DNA from: Achromobacter sp. MYb9
GTDB taxonomy: Bacteria; Pseudomonadota; Gammaproteobacteria; Burkholderiales; Burkholderiaceae_B
Assembly (NCBI RefSeq): GCF_002975275.1
Contig: NZ_PCOQ01000002.1
Span: forward strand, 310,001 to 374,000
Direction of reading: 5' to 3'
DNA length: 64,000 bases
Shown here: piece by piece, positions 1-8,723 of the stretch
Layout: every line of letters begins with the position of its first letter
Position numbering within the stretch: the stretch's first letter is position 1
The notes under the pieces: model-generated
What the model was told of the DNA's origin: nothing
What the model saw: only the letters and a program-made list of their open reading frames with translations
Databases searched by the model: none
Program-made: the position numbers and the translations under genes

Positions 1-1
1 G

Positions 2-598
2 GTCGACGCCTTTCTGGCGCGCGGCGATGAACTGATCGGGCATGGCTACAGCAACGCGCATCGCCAGGGCGGCCTGCCCGAAGCGGAAGAAAGCGCGCTG
101 CTGGCGCATTGCCGCGACCGCATCCGGCAGCACGCCGGCCAAGCGCCGGCGGGCTGGCTGTCGCCATGGATTTCGGAAAGCCGCGCCACGCCGGACCTGC
201 TGGCCGAGGCGGGCTACCGCTACACGCTGAACTGGTGCCACGATGACCAGCCCATGCGGATGCGCACCCGCGCGGGCGATCTCTGGGCCATTCCGTATCC
301 GCAGGAACTCAACGACATCCCGATGATCATGGGCCGCAAGATGGACGCCCGCGACTTTGCCGATATGATTCTTGATCAGTTCGAGGAAATGCGCGCGCAA
401 GCCGTTCGCCAGCCCCTGGTGATGGGCATTGCGCTGCATCCCTATATCGTTGGGCAGCCGTACCGGTTGAGGCACCTGCGCCGGGCGCTGGCGCCGCTGG
501 CGGCGGCGCGCGACCGGGGCGAGATCTGGTTCACCACGCCGGGCGAGATCTGCCGCCATGTGGATAGCCTGCCGTCCGGCGCGGTGGCCGCGCGCTGA
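2..598 (+). CDS. Polysaccharide deacetylase family protein, 3' part only
   Basis: The gene starts before the window; 198 residues are open from base 2 to the TGA at 596-598. The fold is NodB/PuuE-like. 'GHGYSNAH' resembles the metal-binding H-x3-H strand, 'GWLSPWISES' the following conserved loop, and 'GIALHPYIVGQPYR' the C-terminal His strand of PuuE-type (allantoinase or chitin-deacetylase-like) members. The N-terminal catalytic Asp region is missing, so the substrate cannot be judged. The GntR regulator begins 49 bases downstream on the same strand. Family membership is fairly safe; any role in purine or ureide breakdown would be inference from PuuE similarity. Confidence 0.8.
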   Translation, partial: VDAFLARGDELIGHGYSNAHRQGGLPEAEESALLAHCRDRIRQHAGQAPAGWLSPWISESRATPDLLAEAGYRYTLNWCHDDQPMRMRTRAGDLWAIPYPQELNDIPMIMGRKMDARDFADMILDQFEEMRAQAVRQPLVMGIALHPYIVGQPYRLRHLRRALAPLAAARDRGEIWFTTPGEICRHVDSLPSGAVAAR

Positions 599-647
599 GC
601 CACCGGTTGTCCGATACCTTTTCTCCGTCCGCCCACCCGAGTCCCGC

Positions 648-1427
648 ATGCCTACCCGTAGCCCAGCCCAACCCCGCGCCAAGCCCGCCGCTCGCAGCAA
701 GCCGGCTGCCCCGCCCGTCGCCGCCCCGGACACCGCCGGCCACGGTGACGCGGCGCCGGACAGCGACATGGAGCGCCGCATCTGCGAAGCCGTGTACGAA
801 AGCGTGATGAGCCAGCGGCTGACGCCTGGCACGAAGTTGCCCGAGGCCGCGATCTGCGAGTTGTTCGGCGTATCGCGGTCCGTGGCGCGCAAAGCCCTGC
901 AGCGGCTGGCGCACGAGCACGTCGTGGATTTGCACCACAACCGCGGCGCGGTGGTGGCCGAGCCCACGCCCGAAGACACGCGGCAGATTTTCCAGGCGCG
1001 CCGCGCGCTGGAAGCGGCCTTGCTGCCCCTGGCCGTGGCCCGGGCCACCAAGGCCGACTACGCGTCGCTGCGCAAGCAATTGCGCGACGAACACGCCTTG
1101 CTGCACCGCGCCGGGCAGCCCGCGTGGGCCCGTCAGGCCAGTGCCTTTCACGTGCGTCTGGGCGAACTGTCCGGCAACGCGATCCTGCACGGCTATCTGG
1201 CCGAGCTGGTGTCGCGGTGCTCGCTGATCGTGGCGCTGTACGAGCCGCCCGGCAACGCCGCCTGCGAACATGGCGAGCACGTGCTGATCGTCGACCTGAT
1301 GGAACGCGGTGACGTGGCGGAAGCCGTGAAGATCAATGACAACCACCTTGCGGACCTGGAGCGGCGTATCAGCCTTGAACGCCCGCAACCCGCGCAAACT
1401 CTTGCCCAGATGCTGGGACTGGCCTGA
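648..1427 (+). CDS. GntR-family regulator with FCD domain
   Basis: A cytoplasmic DNA-binding regulator of 259 residues. A Pro/Ala-rich N-terminal stretch of about 40 residues precedes a winged helix-turn-helix (about 44-110, containing 'AAICELFGVSRSVARKAL') and an all-helical FCD ligand domain (about 118-245). The FCD domain shows the usual metal-site pattern, with 'FHVRLGELSGN' and 'CEHGEHVLIVDLMERGD' supplying histidines. ATG 648 is preferred because the reading frame upstream runs through the deacetylase gene. The stop lies one base before the flavin reductase start, so the two are probably cotranscribed. FCD regulators usually sense small carboxylates or ureides; the ligand here is unknown. 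Confidence 0.9.
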   Translation: MPTRSPAQPRAKPAARSKPAAPPVAAPDTAGHGDAAPDSDMERRICEAVYESVMSQRLTPGTKLPEAAICELFGVSRSVARKALQRLAHEHVVDLHHNRGAVVAEPTPEDTRQIFQARRALEAALLPLAVARATKADYASLRKQLRDEHALLHRAGQPAWARQASAFHVRLGELSGNAILHGYLAELVSRCSLIVALYEPPGNAACEHGEHVLIVDLMERGDVAEAVKINDNHLADLERRISLERPQPAQTLAQMLGLA

Positions 1428-1428
1428 C

Positions 1429-2070
1429 ATGGAAATCGATTTCGACGCAATCACCGAATACCAGCGCTACAAGTTGATGGCCAGCCTGATCGTGCCCCGG
1501 CCGATCGCGCTGATCACCACCTTGTCCGAAACCGGCGTGGTCAACGCCGCGCCGTTCAGCATGTTCAACATGCTGGGCGAAGACCCGCCGATTGTCATGG
1601 TCAGCATCAACCGGCTGGAAGACGGCGGCTTGAAGGACACGGCGCGCAACATTGCCCGCGATAAGGAATTCGTGGTGCACCTGACCGACGAAGCGATGGC
1701 GGAAAAAATGCACCGCTGCGGCGACCGTCTGCCGGCGGACGTCAGTGAACTGGCCCACGCCGGGCTGGACGCCGCGCCCAGCCACCACGTCAAGCCGCCC
1801 CGCATCGTGCAGGCGCCGGTTGCCTTCGAATGCACGCTGTATGAAACGATGGAAACCGCCAGCCGGCAGATCTTCATTGGCCAGGTGCGCTGGCTGCATG
1901 CGCGCGATGGCCTGATCGACACGGAAACCTGGCGCGTGCGCCTGCAGGACTATTTTCCGGTGGGGCGTTTCGGCGCAAGCTTCTACGTCACGACGCGCGA
2001 CCGCTACGCGATCGGCGCGGGGGACGCGCCGGCGGGAACGGCGGCCAGCACCGCGATCGACGAAATCTAA
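1429..2070 (+). CDS. Flavin reductase family (FMN-binding split barrel) protein
   Basis: A 213-residue cytoplasmic flavoprotein of the DIM6/NTAB flavin-reductase-like family. The N-terminal 'MASLIVPRPIALITTL' and 'NAAPFSMFNMLGEDPP' are the typical FMN-contacting strands; 'ARNIARDKEFVVHL' is the usual central helix and strand. Members reduce flavin for two-component monooxygenases or act as decarboxylase-like FMN proteins. No partner monooxygenase is nearby. It starts one base after the GntR stop, suggesting a regulator-enzyme transcription unit. It ends 10 bases before the convergent LysR gene, with no room for a classical terminator. Confidence 0.85.
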   Translation: MEIDFDAITEYQRYKLMASLIVPRPIALITTLSETGVVNAAPFSMFNMLGEDPPIVMVSINRLEDGGLKDTARNIARDKEFVVHLTDEAMAEKMHRCGDRLPADVSELAHAGLDAAPSHHVKPPRIVQAPVAFECTLYETMETASRQIFIGQVRWLHARDGLIDTETWRVRLQDYFPVGRFGASFYVTTRDRYAIGAGDAPAGTAASTAIDEI

Positions 2071-2080
2071 GGCGGCGCCT

Positions 2081-3004
2081 TCACCACACCGCGCCGTGGC
2101 CGCCCGGCGGGCGCAGGTGCCGGGCGAAGCGCTGCGTCAGGAACTCCACGAACGCGACTGTCTTGGCTGGCAGGTTCAAGCGTTCGGGATACAGCGCGTG
2201 AATGTCGGCGGACGGCGTGCGCCAATCCGCCAACACTTCGCGTAGCCGGCCCGCGCGCAGGTAGGCCGCGGTTTCCCATTCGGACCGCATGACGATGCCG
2301 TGGCCGTCCAGCGCCCATTCCAACGCGCTTTGGCCGTCATTCGAACTGACCGGGCCGCGCACTTTGACGGTTTCGGCGCGTTGGCCGGATTCCAAGCGCC
2401 AGGTGCCGTAGGCCACGTCGTTCTCGCGCACCACGATGCAGCGGTGGCGCTGCAGGTCGCCCGGCGCGCGGGGTTCGCCGTAAGTGTCGAGGTAGCGGGG
2501 CGACGCGCAGAGCAGCCGCCGGTTGGATGCGATCTTGCGTGCGGTCAGTCGGGCGTCGGGCAGGTCGCCGAAACGCACGGCCACGTCGAAGCCTTCCTCG
2601 ATCAGGTTCAGCGGCCGGTCCGTCAGCCGCATCAAGACTTCGACGTCCGGGAATTGGCGCGCGAAGTCCGACACGGCCGGCACGATGTGGGCGCGCCCGA
2701 AACCGAACGTGGCGTTCAGCCGCAGCAGGCCCTGCGGCTGGGCGCGGGCACTTGAGACCGACCGTTCCAGGGCTTCCAGGTCAGCCAGGATGCGGGTGCC
2801 TTCCGCCAGATACAGCTCGCCCTCTTGCGTGACGCTGACCCGCCGCGTAGTGCGGTTCAGCAGCCTGACGCCCAGGCGCTGCTCCAGCCGGGCCAATCGC
2901 GTGCTGATGGCGGGCGGCGTCAGGCCCAGTTCGCGCGCGGTGGCGGACAGGTTGCCGTGCTTGACCACCAGCGAGAAGAAGGCAAGGTCGGAAAGGGCGT
3001 CCAT
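2081..3004 (-). CDS. LysR-family transcriptional regulator
   Basis: 307 residues. The N-terminal helix-turn-helix (about 1-60) contains 'GNLSATARELGLTPPAISTR' and 'LEQRLGVRLLNRTTRRVSVT', followed by the periplasmic-binding-protein-like effector domain. The short loop pattern is of the CrgA/DsdC-like group common in Burkholderiales. It is transcribed away from the Bug-LeuCD-hydrolase operon, sharing an AT-rich 141-base intergenic region. That layout suggests it controls that operon and itself. The effector cannot be told from sequence. Confidence 0.9.
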   Translation of the reverse strand: MDALSDLAFFSLVVKHGNLSATARELGLTPPAISTRLARLEQRLGVRLLNRTTRRVSVTQEGELYLAEGTRILADLEALERSVSSARAQPQGLLRLNATFGFGRAHIVPAVSDFARQFPDVEVLMRLTDRPLNLIEEGFDVAVRFGDLPDARLTARKIASNRRLLCASPRYLDTYGEPRAPGDLQRHRCIVVRENDVAYGTWRLESGQRAETVKVRGPVSSNDGQSALEWALDGHGIVMRSEWETAAYLRAGRLREVLADWRTPSADIHALYPERLNLPAKTVAFVEFLTQRFARHLRPPGGHGAVW

Positions 3005-3145
3005 AGGCGGGCCTGGTAATCGCTATTTATAAATTGAATTTAATAAAGATTTAGTCTTGGTCGCAATTATAAGAATTAAACCGGCTTATACACTGGCCCT
3101 ACCGATATAGAGCCGCACCCACGCGGCCAACCGAGGAGACCAGGA
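3005..3145. promoter_or_regulatory. Divergent AT-rich promoter region between LysR and Bug operon
   Basis: This 141-base spacer is far richer in A and T than its surroundings, especially 3020-3085. It holds a short palindrome, AAATTGAATTT, at about 3032-3042. It is the natural place for LysR binding sites (T-N11-A type) serving both directions. A Shine-Dalgarno sequence (GAGGAGACC, about 3133-3141) precedes the Bug gene. No single -35/-10 pair is clear enough to name. Confidence 0.5.
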
Positions 3146-4129
3146 ATGAAATTCAAACCCGTGGCCGGCGCGGTCTGCGCCGCCCTTGCCGTTGCATCCT
3201 GTTGGAGCTTTCCCGCCGTGGCCGCCGACGCGTTCCCCGAGCGCGCCGTGACGCTTGTCGTGCCGTTCGCGCCTGGCGGCAGCGTGGACATCGCCGCGCG
3301 GCTGATTTCAGACGCGTGGGGCCGAGCCCTCGGCCAGAGCGTGATCGTGGAGAACCGGGCCGGCGCTTCCGGCAACATCGGCATGGCCGCCGTGGCGCGC
3401 GCCCAACCCAACGGCTATACGCTGGCGATCAACACGATGTCGCTGGCCATCAACCCCGCGTTGTTCAAAGAGATGCCGTTCGACACCAGAAAGGATCTGC
3501 GGTCGGTGGGCACGGTAGGCACGTCGCAGCACGTGCTGACGGTGACGAACGCGTTGCCGGTCGCCAGCGTGAGCGAGCTGCTGGCCTATGTCCGCGCGCG
3601 GCCCGCCAATGACCTGAGCTTCGGTTCCGCGGGCACGGGAAGCACCTTCCACATGGCCGCCGAACTGTTCAAGTCCGTGTCCAAGACGCAGATCTTGCAT
3701 GTGCCGTACAAGGGCGGCGGCCCGGCCATGGTGGACACCATCAGCGGCCAGGTGCAGATGAGCTTCCCCGTGCTGTCCGCGGCCAAGCCGCAAGTCGACG
3801 GCAAGAAGCTCCGCGCGCTGGGCGTGACGGGCACCACGCGCTCGCCGCTGCTGCCCGACGTGCCCACCATCGCGGAATCCGGCCTGCCCGGCTACGCGTT
3901 CAACACCTGGTTCGTGGTCAGCGCGCCGGCCGGCACGCCGCAAGCGGTGATCGATACGCTGAACGCCAAGCTGGCCGAAGCGCTGCAGTCGCAGGCACTG
4001 AAAGACCGCATGCAGAAGGAAGGGTTCGATCCCCTGATTTCCACGCCGGCCAAGACGGACGACATGGTGGCCGCCGAGATGACGCGCTGGGCGGGCATCG
4101 TGAAGGACGCCGGTATCCAGGCCAACTAG
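3146..4129 (+). CDS. Bug/TctC-family periplasmic solute receptor
   Basis: 327 residues with a Sec signal peptide (about 1-27, ending near 'FPAVAADAFPE'). The mature part has the Bug family hallmarks: 'TLVVPFAPGGSVDIAARLI', 'VIVENRAGASGNIGM', and C-terminal 'GTPQAVIDTLNAKL'. Bug proteins bind carboxylates in the periplasm and are greatly expanded in Bordetella relatives. No TctA/TctB permease genes lie nearby, so this is an orphan receptor. It is the first gene of an operon with LeuC/LeuD-like subunits and a hydrolase, so its ligand is probably the acid consumed by them. Confidence 0.93.
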   Translation: MKFKPVAGAVCAALAVASCWSFPAVAADAFPERAVTLVVPFAPGGSVDIAARLISDAWGRALGQSVIVENRAGASGNIGMAAVARAQPNGYTLAINTMSLAINPALFKEMPFDTRKDLRSVGTVGTSQHVLTVTNALPVASVSELLAYVRARPANDLSFGSAGTGSTFHMAAELFKSVSKTQILHVPYKGGGPAMVDTISGQVQMSFPVLSAAKPQVDGKKLRALGVTGTTRSPLLPDVPTIAESGLPGYAFNTWFVVSAPAGTPQAVIDTLNAKLAEALQSQALKDRMQKEGFDPLISTPAKTDDMVAAEMTRWAGIVKDAGIQAN

Positions 4130-4221
4130 CGGTAATGCGAGGCGCCTGTCAGGTTGACAGGCCCTTGCCGCAAGATGCGCCCGCGGTCGGTCGCGGGCAC
4201 TGCAATCAAGGACGACAAGAC

Positions 4222-5643
4222 ATGCCCGGCATGACGCTATACGACAAACTGGTGGCCAGCCATGAAGTGGCCCGCATCGACGACGAGCACATCCTGCTTT
4301 ATGTCGATCTGCACATCATGAACGAATACACCAGCCCGCAAGCCTTCAGCGGCCTGGCCGCGCGCGGCAGGGCCGTGTTGCGGCCGGGCCAGCAGATGGC
4401 GGTGGTGGACCACATCATTCCCACGCACCCGGTGCCGTCGGCGCTGCGCGTCATCGCCGACGATGCCTCGTCGCGCCAGGCCCTGAACCTGAAGCACAAT
4501 TGCGACGCCCAGCGCATCGCGCTGTTCGACACCACCGACCCGCTGCAAGGCATCGAACACGTGATCGCGCCCGAACACGGCATGATCCTGCCCGGCATGG
4601 TGGTGTTGTGCGGCGACAGCCACACCACCACCTATGGCGCGTTGGGCGCGTTGGGCTTCGGCATCGGCACGTCGGAAGTCGAACACATCCTGGCCACGCA
4701 GACGCTCGTCTACCGCGTTGCGCGCAACATGCGCGTCCGGGTCGACGGCGTGCTGGGCGCTGGCGTGTCCGCCAAGGACCTGGTCATTTATCTGGTGCAT
4801 CGCATCGGCGCTCAAGGCGCGCGGGGGCACGCCGTGGAGTTCTGCGGCGCGGCGATCGACGCGTTGTCGGCCGAAGCCCGCATGACCCTGTGCAACATGA
4901 CCGTGGAGGCCGGTGCGCGCGCCGCGCTGATCGCGCCGGATGCGACCACCGACGCGTATGTCACCGCGCATGCGCCCCACTTGCGCGGCGAGGCGTTGCG
5001 CGCGGCGCGCGGCTATTGGGCCACGCTGCGCACCGACGACGGTGCGGCGTTCGATGTCGAACACGTGTTCAACGCGGCCGACATTGCGCCCTTTGTCACG
5101 TGGGGCACCAGCCCCGATCAGGCCATGCCGATCACCGGACGGGTGCCGGATCCGCAGGCGGAGCCCGACACGCTGGCCCGGCTGGCGTTGGAAAAGGCCA
5201 TGGACTACATCGGCCTGGCGCCCGGTATGCCGATCGCCGGCGTGCCGATCGACCGGGTGTTCATCGGTTCTTGCACCAACGGCCGCATTGAAGACCTGCG
5301 CGTGGTCGCGGCGATGGTGCGCGGCCGCAAGGTTGCCGCCGGCGTGCGGGCGATGGTCGTGCCGGGGTCGGGCGCGGTGCGCGCGCAGGCCGAAGCCGAG
5401 GGGCTGGCCGCGCAACTGATCGACGCCGGCTTCGAATGGCGCCAGCCGGGCTGTTCGATGTGCCTGGCCATGAACGACGACGTGCTGCGGCCCGGCGAGC
5501 GCTGCGCCTCCACCACCAACCGCAATTTCGAAGGACGCCAGGGGCGGGCAGGGCGCACGCACCTGATGAGCCCCGCCATGGCGGCGGCGGCCGCGCTGGC
5601 CGGCCGCATCGTTGACGCCCGCGACTGGGAGCAAGCCAAATGA
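4222..5643 (+). CDS. Isopropylmalate isomerase-like (aconitase superfamily) large subunit
   Basis: 473 residues, the usual length for LeuC-type subunits. 'CGDSHTTTYGALGALGFGIG' is the conserved substrate-cluster loop. The three 4Fe-4S ligands are Cys351 ('GSCTNGR'), Cys411 and Cys414 ('PGCSMC'). It should catalyse a stereospecific dehydration/hydration of a hydroxy-dicarboxylate together with the next gene. The context (Bug receptor, hydrolase, LysR, no leuA or leuB) points to a catabolic paralogue, such as a citramalate- or dimethylmalate-type hydro-lyase, rather than leucine synthesis; that is inference. ATG 4222 follows an AAGGA sequence; ATG 4231 is an alternative. It overlaps the small-subunit gene by ATGA. 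Confidence 0.88.
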   Translation: MPGMTLYDKLVASHEVARIDDEHILLYVDLHIMNEYTSPQAFSGLAARGRAVLRPGQQMAVVDHIIPTHPVPSALRVIADDASSRQALNLKHNCDAQRIALFDTTDPLQGIEHVIAPEHGMILPGMVVLCGDSHTTTYGALGALGFGIGTSEVEHILATQTLVYRVARNMRVRVDGVLGAGVSAKDLVIYLVHRIGAQGARGHAVEFCGAAIDALSAEARMTLCNMTVEAGARAALIAPDATTDAYVTAHAPHLRGEALRAARGYWATLRTDDGAAFDVEHVFNAADIAPFVTWGTSPDQAMPITGRVPDPQAEPDTLARLALEKAMDYIGLAPGMPIAGVPIDRVFIGSCTNGRIEDLRVVAAMVRGRKVAAGVRAMVVPGSGAVRAQAEAEGLAAQLIDAGFEWRQPGCSMCLAMNDDVLRPGERCASTTNRNFEGRQGRAGRTHLMSPAMAAAAALAGRIVDARDWEQAK

Positions 5644-6296
5644 ACCCGCTGATCGAAGGCATCGCCGCGCCGCTGCCGTTTTCCAATCTGGACACCGACC
5701 AGATCATGCCCAAGCAGTTCCTGCGCATCATCGACAAGGCCGGGCTGGATCGTGGCCTGCTGTATGACCTGCGCTTTGACGAAGATGGCGCGCCACGCCC
5801 CGGCTTCGTCCTGAACCAGGACGCCTACGCGGGCACGTCGCTGCTGGTGGCCGGCCCCAACTTCGGCTGCGGCTCCAGCCGGGAACATGCGGTGTGGGGC
5901 TTGCAGCAGTTCGGCATCCGCGCGGTGATCGCGCCGAGCTTTGGCGAGATCTTCTACTTCAACGCGCTGAACAACGGCCTGCTGCTGGTCAGCCTGCCGC
6001 CGGCCGAGGTCGACGCGCTGCTCGCGCGGGTGTCCAATACGGGCGTGGCGGGCGGCAACCGCATGGCCGTCGACGTGATGGCGGGCCAGGTCCGTGCCGC
6101 GGACGGCTGGACGGCGGGCTTCACGTTGCCGGAACGGCATCGCCGCATGTTCGCGCAAGGGCAGGACATGGTGGGCGCGTCGCTGGCCCAACTGCCCGAG
6201 GTGGAACGTTTCGAAGCGGCCCACTGGGCGCGCCACCCCTGGATGAAGGACGTGGCGCGCACGGTGCGCGACCGTCTGGACGCCGGGCGACAGTAA
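5640..6296 (+). CDS. Isopropylmalate isomerase-like small subunit (swivel domain)
   Basis: 218 residues of the LeuD/aconitase swivel-domain family. 'NLDTDQIMPKQFLR' at the N-terminus and 'GPNFGCGSSREHAVWGL' (about 77-93) are the substrate-carboxylate binding signatures; 'APSFGEIFYFNALNNGLL' follows. Its start codon overlaps the stop of the large subunit (ATGA), indicating translational coupling and a heterodimer. The residues of the specificity loop after 'NLDTDQI' cannot by themselves distinguish isopropylmalate from citramalate-like substrates. Confidence 0.9.
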   Translation: MNPLIEGIAAPLPFSNLDTDQIMPKQFLRIIDKAGLDRGLLYDLRFDEDGAPRPGFVLNQDAYAGTSLLVAGPNFGCGSSREHAVWGLQQFGIRAVIAPSFGEIFYFNALNNGLLLVSLPPAEVDALLARVSNTGVAGGNRMAVDVMAGQVRAADGWTAGFTLPERHRRMFAQGQDMVGASLAQLPEVERFEAAHWARHPWMKDVARTVRDRLDAGRQ

Positions 6297-6314
6297 CAAC
6301 AGGAGGCAGTACCC

Positions 6315-7202
6315 ATGACCGCATTCTTCGACCTGCCCGTGCGCCGCATCCCGGCCGACGGCATAGACATTGCCGCGCGCATCGACGGGTCAGGGCCGCC
6401 GCTGCTGTTGCTGCATGGCCATCCGCAAACGCATGCCATCTGGCACCGCGTGTGGCCCGAGCTGACGCGGCATCGCACCTGCGTGGCGGCCGACCTGCGC
6501 GGTTACGGGGACAGCGACAAGCCCGCGGCCACGGCGGATCATTCCGCCCATTCCAAGCGTCAGATGGCGGCCGACATGATCGCGGTGATGCGCGCGCTGG
6601 GCCATGAGCGCTTCGAGGTGCTGGCGCACGACCGCGGCGCCCGGGTGGCGCATCGGCTGGGGCTGGATCATGCCGGCGCCGTGTCCCGCATGATGTTGCT
6701 GGACATCGCGCCCACGCTGGACATGTACGAGGGCACGACGCGGGCGTTTGCGCAGGCCTACTTCCACTGGTTCTGGCTGATCCAGCCGGCACCGGGGCCG
6801 GAAACCATGATCGGGCACGACCCCGTGTTCTACCTGCGCTCGGTGATGGGCGGCCGGCCCGGCGGCCTGGCGCATTTTTCCGCGCAGGCCATGGCGGAAT
6901 ATGAGCGCGCGGCCCGGCAGCCCGGCTGGGCCACGGGCTTGTGCGAGGACTACCGCGCGTCGGCCACGCTGGACCTGGACCATGACAGCGCCAGCCGCGC
7001 CGCCGGCGAGCGCTTGCGGATGCCGGTGCGGGCGCTATGGGGCGAGCGTGGCGCCGTCGGCAAGAATTTCGACGTGCTGGGGCTGTGGCGCGCGGTCGCC
7101 GACGAGGTCTCGGGGGGATCGCTGCCCGGGGCGCACTATCTGGCCGAAGAAACCCCCGACGCGCTGCTGGAAGAGGCGGGTGCGTTCTTTGGATGGCGGT
7201 AG
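6315..7202 (+). CDS. Alpha/beta hydrolase, fluoroacetate (haloacetate) dehalogenase type
   Basis: 295 residues, typical of haloacetate dehalogenases. The residues known from Rhodopseudomonas fluoroacetate dehalogenase can be matched in order. They are nucleophile Asp106 and carboxylate-binding Arg107 and Arg110 ('AHDRGARVAH'), Asp130 ('LLDIAPT'), halide-pocket His151-Trp152 ('YFHWFWLIQP') and Tyr213 ('CEDYRASATLD'), and general base His274 ('PGAHYLAEETP'). 'LLLLHGHPQTH' forms the oxyanion loop. The predicted reaction is hydrolytic removal of halide from a short 2-haloacid to give a hydroxyacid. A good SD (AGGAGG) precedes the ATG, 18 bases after the small-subunit stop. Substrate assignment is from residue matching only. 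Confidence 0.85.
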   Translation: MTAFFDLPVRRIPADGIDIAARIDGSGPPLLLLHGHPQTHAIWHRVWPELTRHRTCVAADLRGYGDSDKPAATADHSAHSKRQMAADMIAVMRALGHERFEVLAHDRGARVAHRLGLDHAGAVSRMMLLDIAPTLDMYEGTTRAFAQAYFHWFWLIQPAPGPETMIGHDPVFYLRSVMGGRPGGLAHFSAQAMAEYERAARQPGWATGLCEDYRASATLDLDHDSASRAAGERLRMPVRALWGERGAVGKNFDVLGLWRAVADEVSGGSLPGAHYLAEETPDALLEEAGAFFGWR

Positions 7203-7280
7203 CCCAGGCTGTCAATCAAGCCAGGGCGGGCGATAGGGCTATCCAATAAGGGACACACCCCTGGTGTTAACCTTCGCCCC

Positions 7281-7517
7281 ATGAATCGTTACTTCGCCGA
7301 TCTTTCCGAATTGCCCGAGCCAGAAGACGCGCAACGCGTCTTCAAGGCGACTGACTCGCCCTGCGTGGCCGTGTGTTCGACCCTGTTCGACGATATCTGC
7401 CGCGGCTGCGGCCGCACCGCCATGGAAGTTGCCAACTGGGTCTTCATGACGGAAGAGGAAAAGCGCGAAGTCTGGATCCGCATCAAGGCGCAAGGGTATC
7501 CCCGGCGCAACAATTAA
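7281..7517 (+). CDS. DUF1289 domain protein
   Basis: A 78-residue small cytoplasmic protein. 'SPCVAVCSTLFDDICRGCGR' is the four-cysteine signature of DUF1289 (C-x3-C, then C-x2-C), probably a small metal-binding knuckle, followed by the usual 'TAMEVANW' and 'MTEEEKREVW' helix. Its function is not known in any organism I can name with certainty. It stands 78 bases after the hydrolase and 89 bases before the glycosyltransferase, on the same strand. Confidence 0.85.
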   Translation: MNRYFADLSELPEPEDAQRVFKATDSPCVAVCSTLFDDICRGCGRTAMEVANWVFMTEEEKREVWIRIKAQGYPRRNN

Positions 7518-7606
7518 GCGCGGACGGCGGCCCGCAACGTCCGGCCGTCTTGGGCATGTCATATCGCGCGGGCTAAATCGCGTTATCGCCCACTTCCGGC
7601 CCTATC

Positions 7607-8647
7607 ATGCGCATCGTTCTGGTTACGGATGCCTGGCATCCGCAAGTCAACGGCGTCGTCCGCACCTGGACGACCATGCAGCAGATCCTGAGTGAATGGG
7701 GCCACGAGCTGATCGTGGTGAACCCGCAGGGCAGCCGGACGATTCCGGCCCCGTCCGAACCGGACCTGCGGCTATGCCTGCAGCCGGGGCGTCAATTGCG
7801 GCGCATCCTGGGCGACACCATTCCCGACGCGCTGCACATCGCCACCGAAGGGCCGCTGGGCCTGGCCGCACGCCGCATGGCGCTGGCGCGCGGCTGGCAG
7901 TTCACGACCTCGTTCCACACGATGTTTCCCGACTATCTGCAGGCGCGCATGGGCATCCCGGCGGCCTTGCCGTGGCGCTATCTGCGCTGGTTTCACCGCC
8001 CCTCGCAATGCGTGCTGGTGCCGACCCCCACGGTGCGCGACGTTCTGGTGCAGCGCGGCCTGACGAACCTGCGGGTCTGGTCGCGCGGGGTCGATCCACG
8101 CAAATTCCAGCCGACGGAAAGCTCGGCCTTCGCGCATCTGCCGCGGCCGGTCTACTTGAGCGTGGGCCGCGTGGCGCGCGAAAAGAACCTGGACGCCTTC
8201 CTGTCGCTTCCGCTTGCCGGCAGCAAGGTCGTGGTGGGCGCCGGCCCCGACGAGGCGCGGTTGAAGAAGGCATTTCCCGACGCGGTCTTTCTGGGCATGC
8301 AGAAGGACGATGCGCTGCCCGGCTTCTACGCGGCGGCCGACGTCTTTGTGTTCCCCAGCCTGACCGACACGTTCGGCCTGGTGATGTTGGAGGCGATGGC
8401 CTGCGGCACGCCGGTGGCGGCCTTTCGCAGCGAGGCGCCGCTTGCCGTGGTGACCCAGGGCGTCACCGGCTGCCTGGACGACGATCTGGCCCACGCCTGC
8501 CACGCCGCGCTGCCGCTGGACCGCCACGCGGTGCGGGCGCACGCGCTGACCCGCAGCTGGGACTCGGTGGCATCGGATCTGCTGGATTCACTGGTGCCGC
8601 TGGTAGCGGACGCGTCGTCGCGGCCCTCGCTGGCCCGCGCCGGGTGA
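7607..8647 (+). CDS. GT4-type glycosyltransferase (alpha-mannosyltransferase-like)
   Basis: 346 residues with the GT-B fold. The N-terminal 'VTDAWHPQVNGVVRTW' is the acceptor-domain loop seen in GDP-mannose-dependent and MgtA-like enzymes. The C-terminal domain has 'YLSVGRVAREKNLDAF' and the E-x7-E donor-sugar region in 'VFPSLTDTFGLVMLEAMACG'. It should transfer a sugar from a nucleotide donor to a lipid or glycan at the inner face of the membrane. No other glycan genes are adjacent. It ends about 75 bases before the SAH riboswitch. Confidence 0.88.
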   Translation: MRIVLVTDAWHPQVNGVVRTWTTMQQILSEWGHELIVVNPQGSRTIPAPSEPDLRLCLQPGRQLRRILGDTIPDALHIATEGPLGLAARRMALARGWQFTTSFHTMFPDYLQARMGIPAALPWRYLRWFHRPSQCVLVPTPTVRDVLVQRGLTNLRVWSRGVDPRKFQPTESSAFAHLPRPVYLSVGRVAREKNLDAFLSLPLAGSKVVVGAGPDEARLKKAFPDAVFLGMQKDDALPGFYAAADVFVFPSLTDTFGLVMLEAMACGTPVAAFRSEAPLAVVTQGVTGCLDDDLAHACHAALPLDRHAVRAHALTRSWDSVASDLLDSLVPLVADASSRPSLARAG

Positions 8648-8683
8648 ACGCCGGCGGATACCGGGTAAATTTTTGGGGACGGG

Positions 8684-8713
8684 TTTCCGGACGGCACGCC
8701 AAACCGGTACAAT
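8684..8713 (+). promoter_or_regulatory. Probable sigma-70 promoter for the ahcY riboswitch transcript
   Basis: TACAAT at 8708-8713 is a good -10 box. TTTCCG at 8684-8689, 18 bases upstream, is a weak -35. Transcription would start near 8720, just before the first strand of the riboswitch, which is where the start should be. Confidence 0.55.
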
Positions 8714-8723
8714 CCTTCGCAAT

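Noticed and set aside
4237..5634. A 465-codon minus-strand frame over the LeuC-like gene
   Set aside because: The plus strand has all iron-sulfur and substrate motifs; the minus frame is a shadow.
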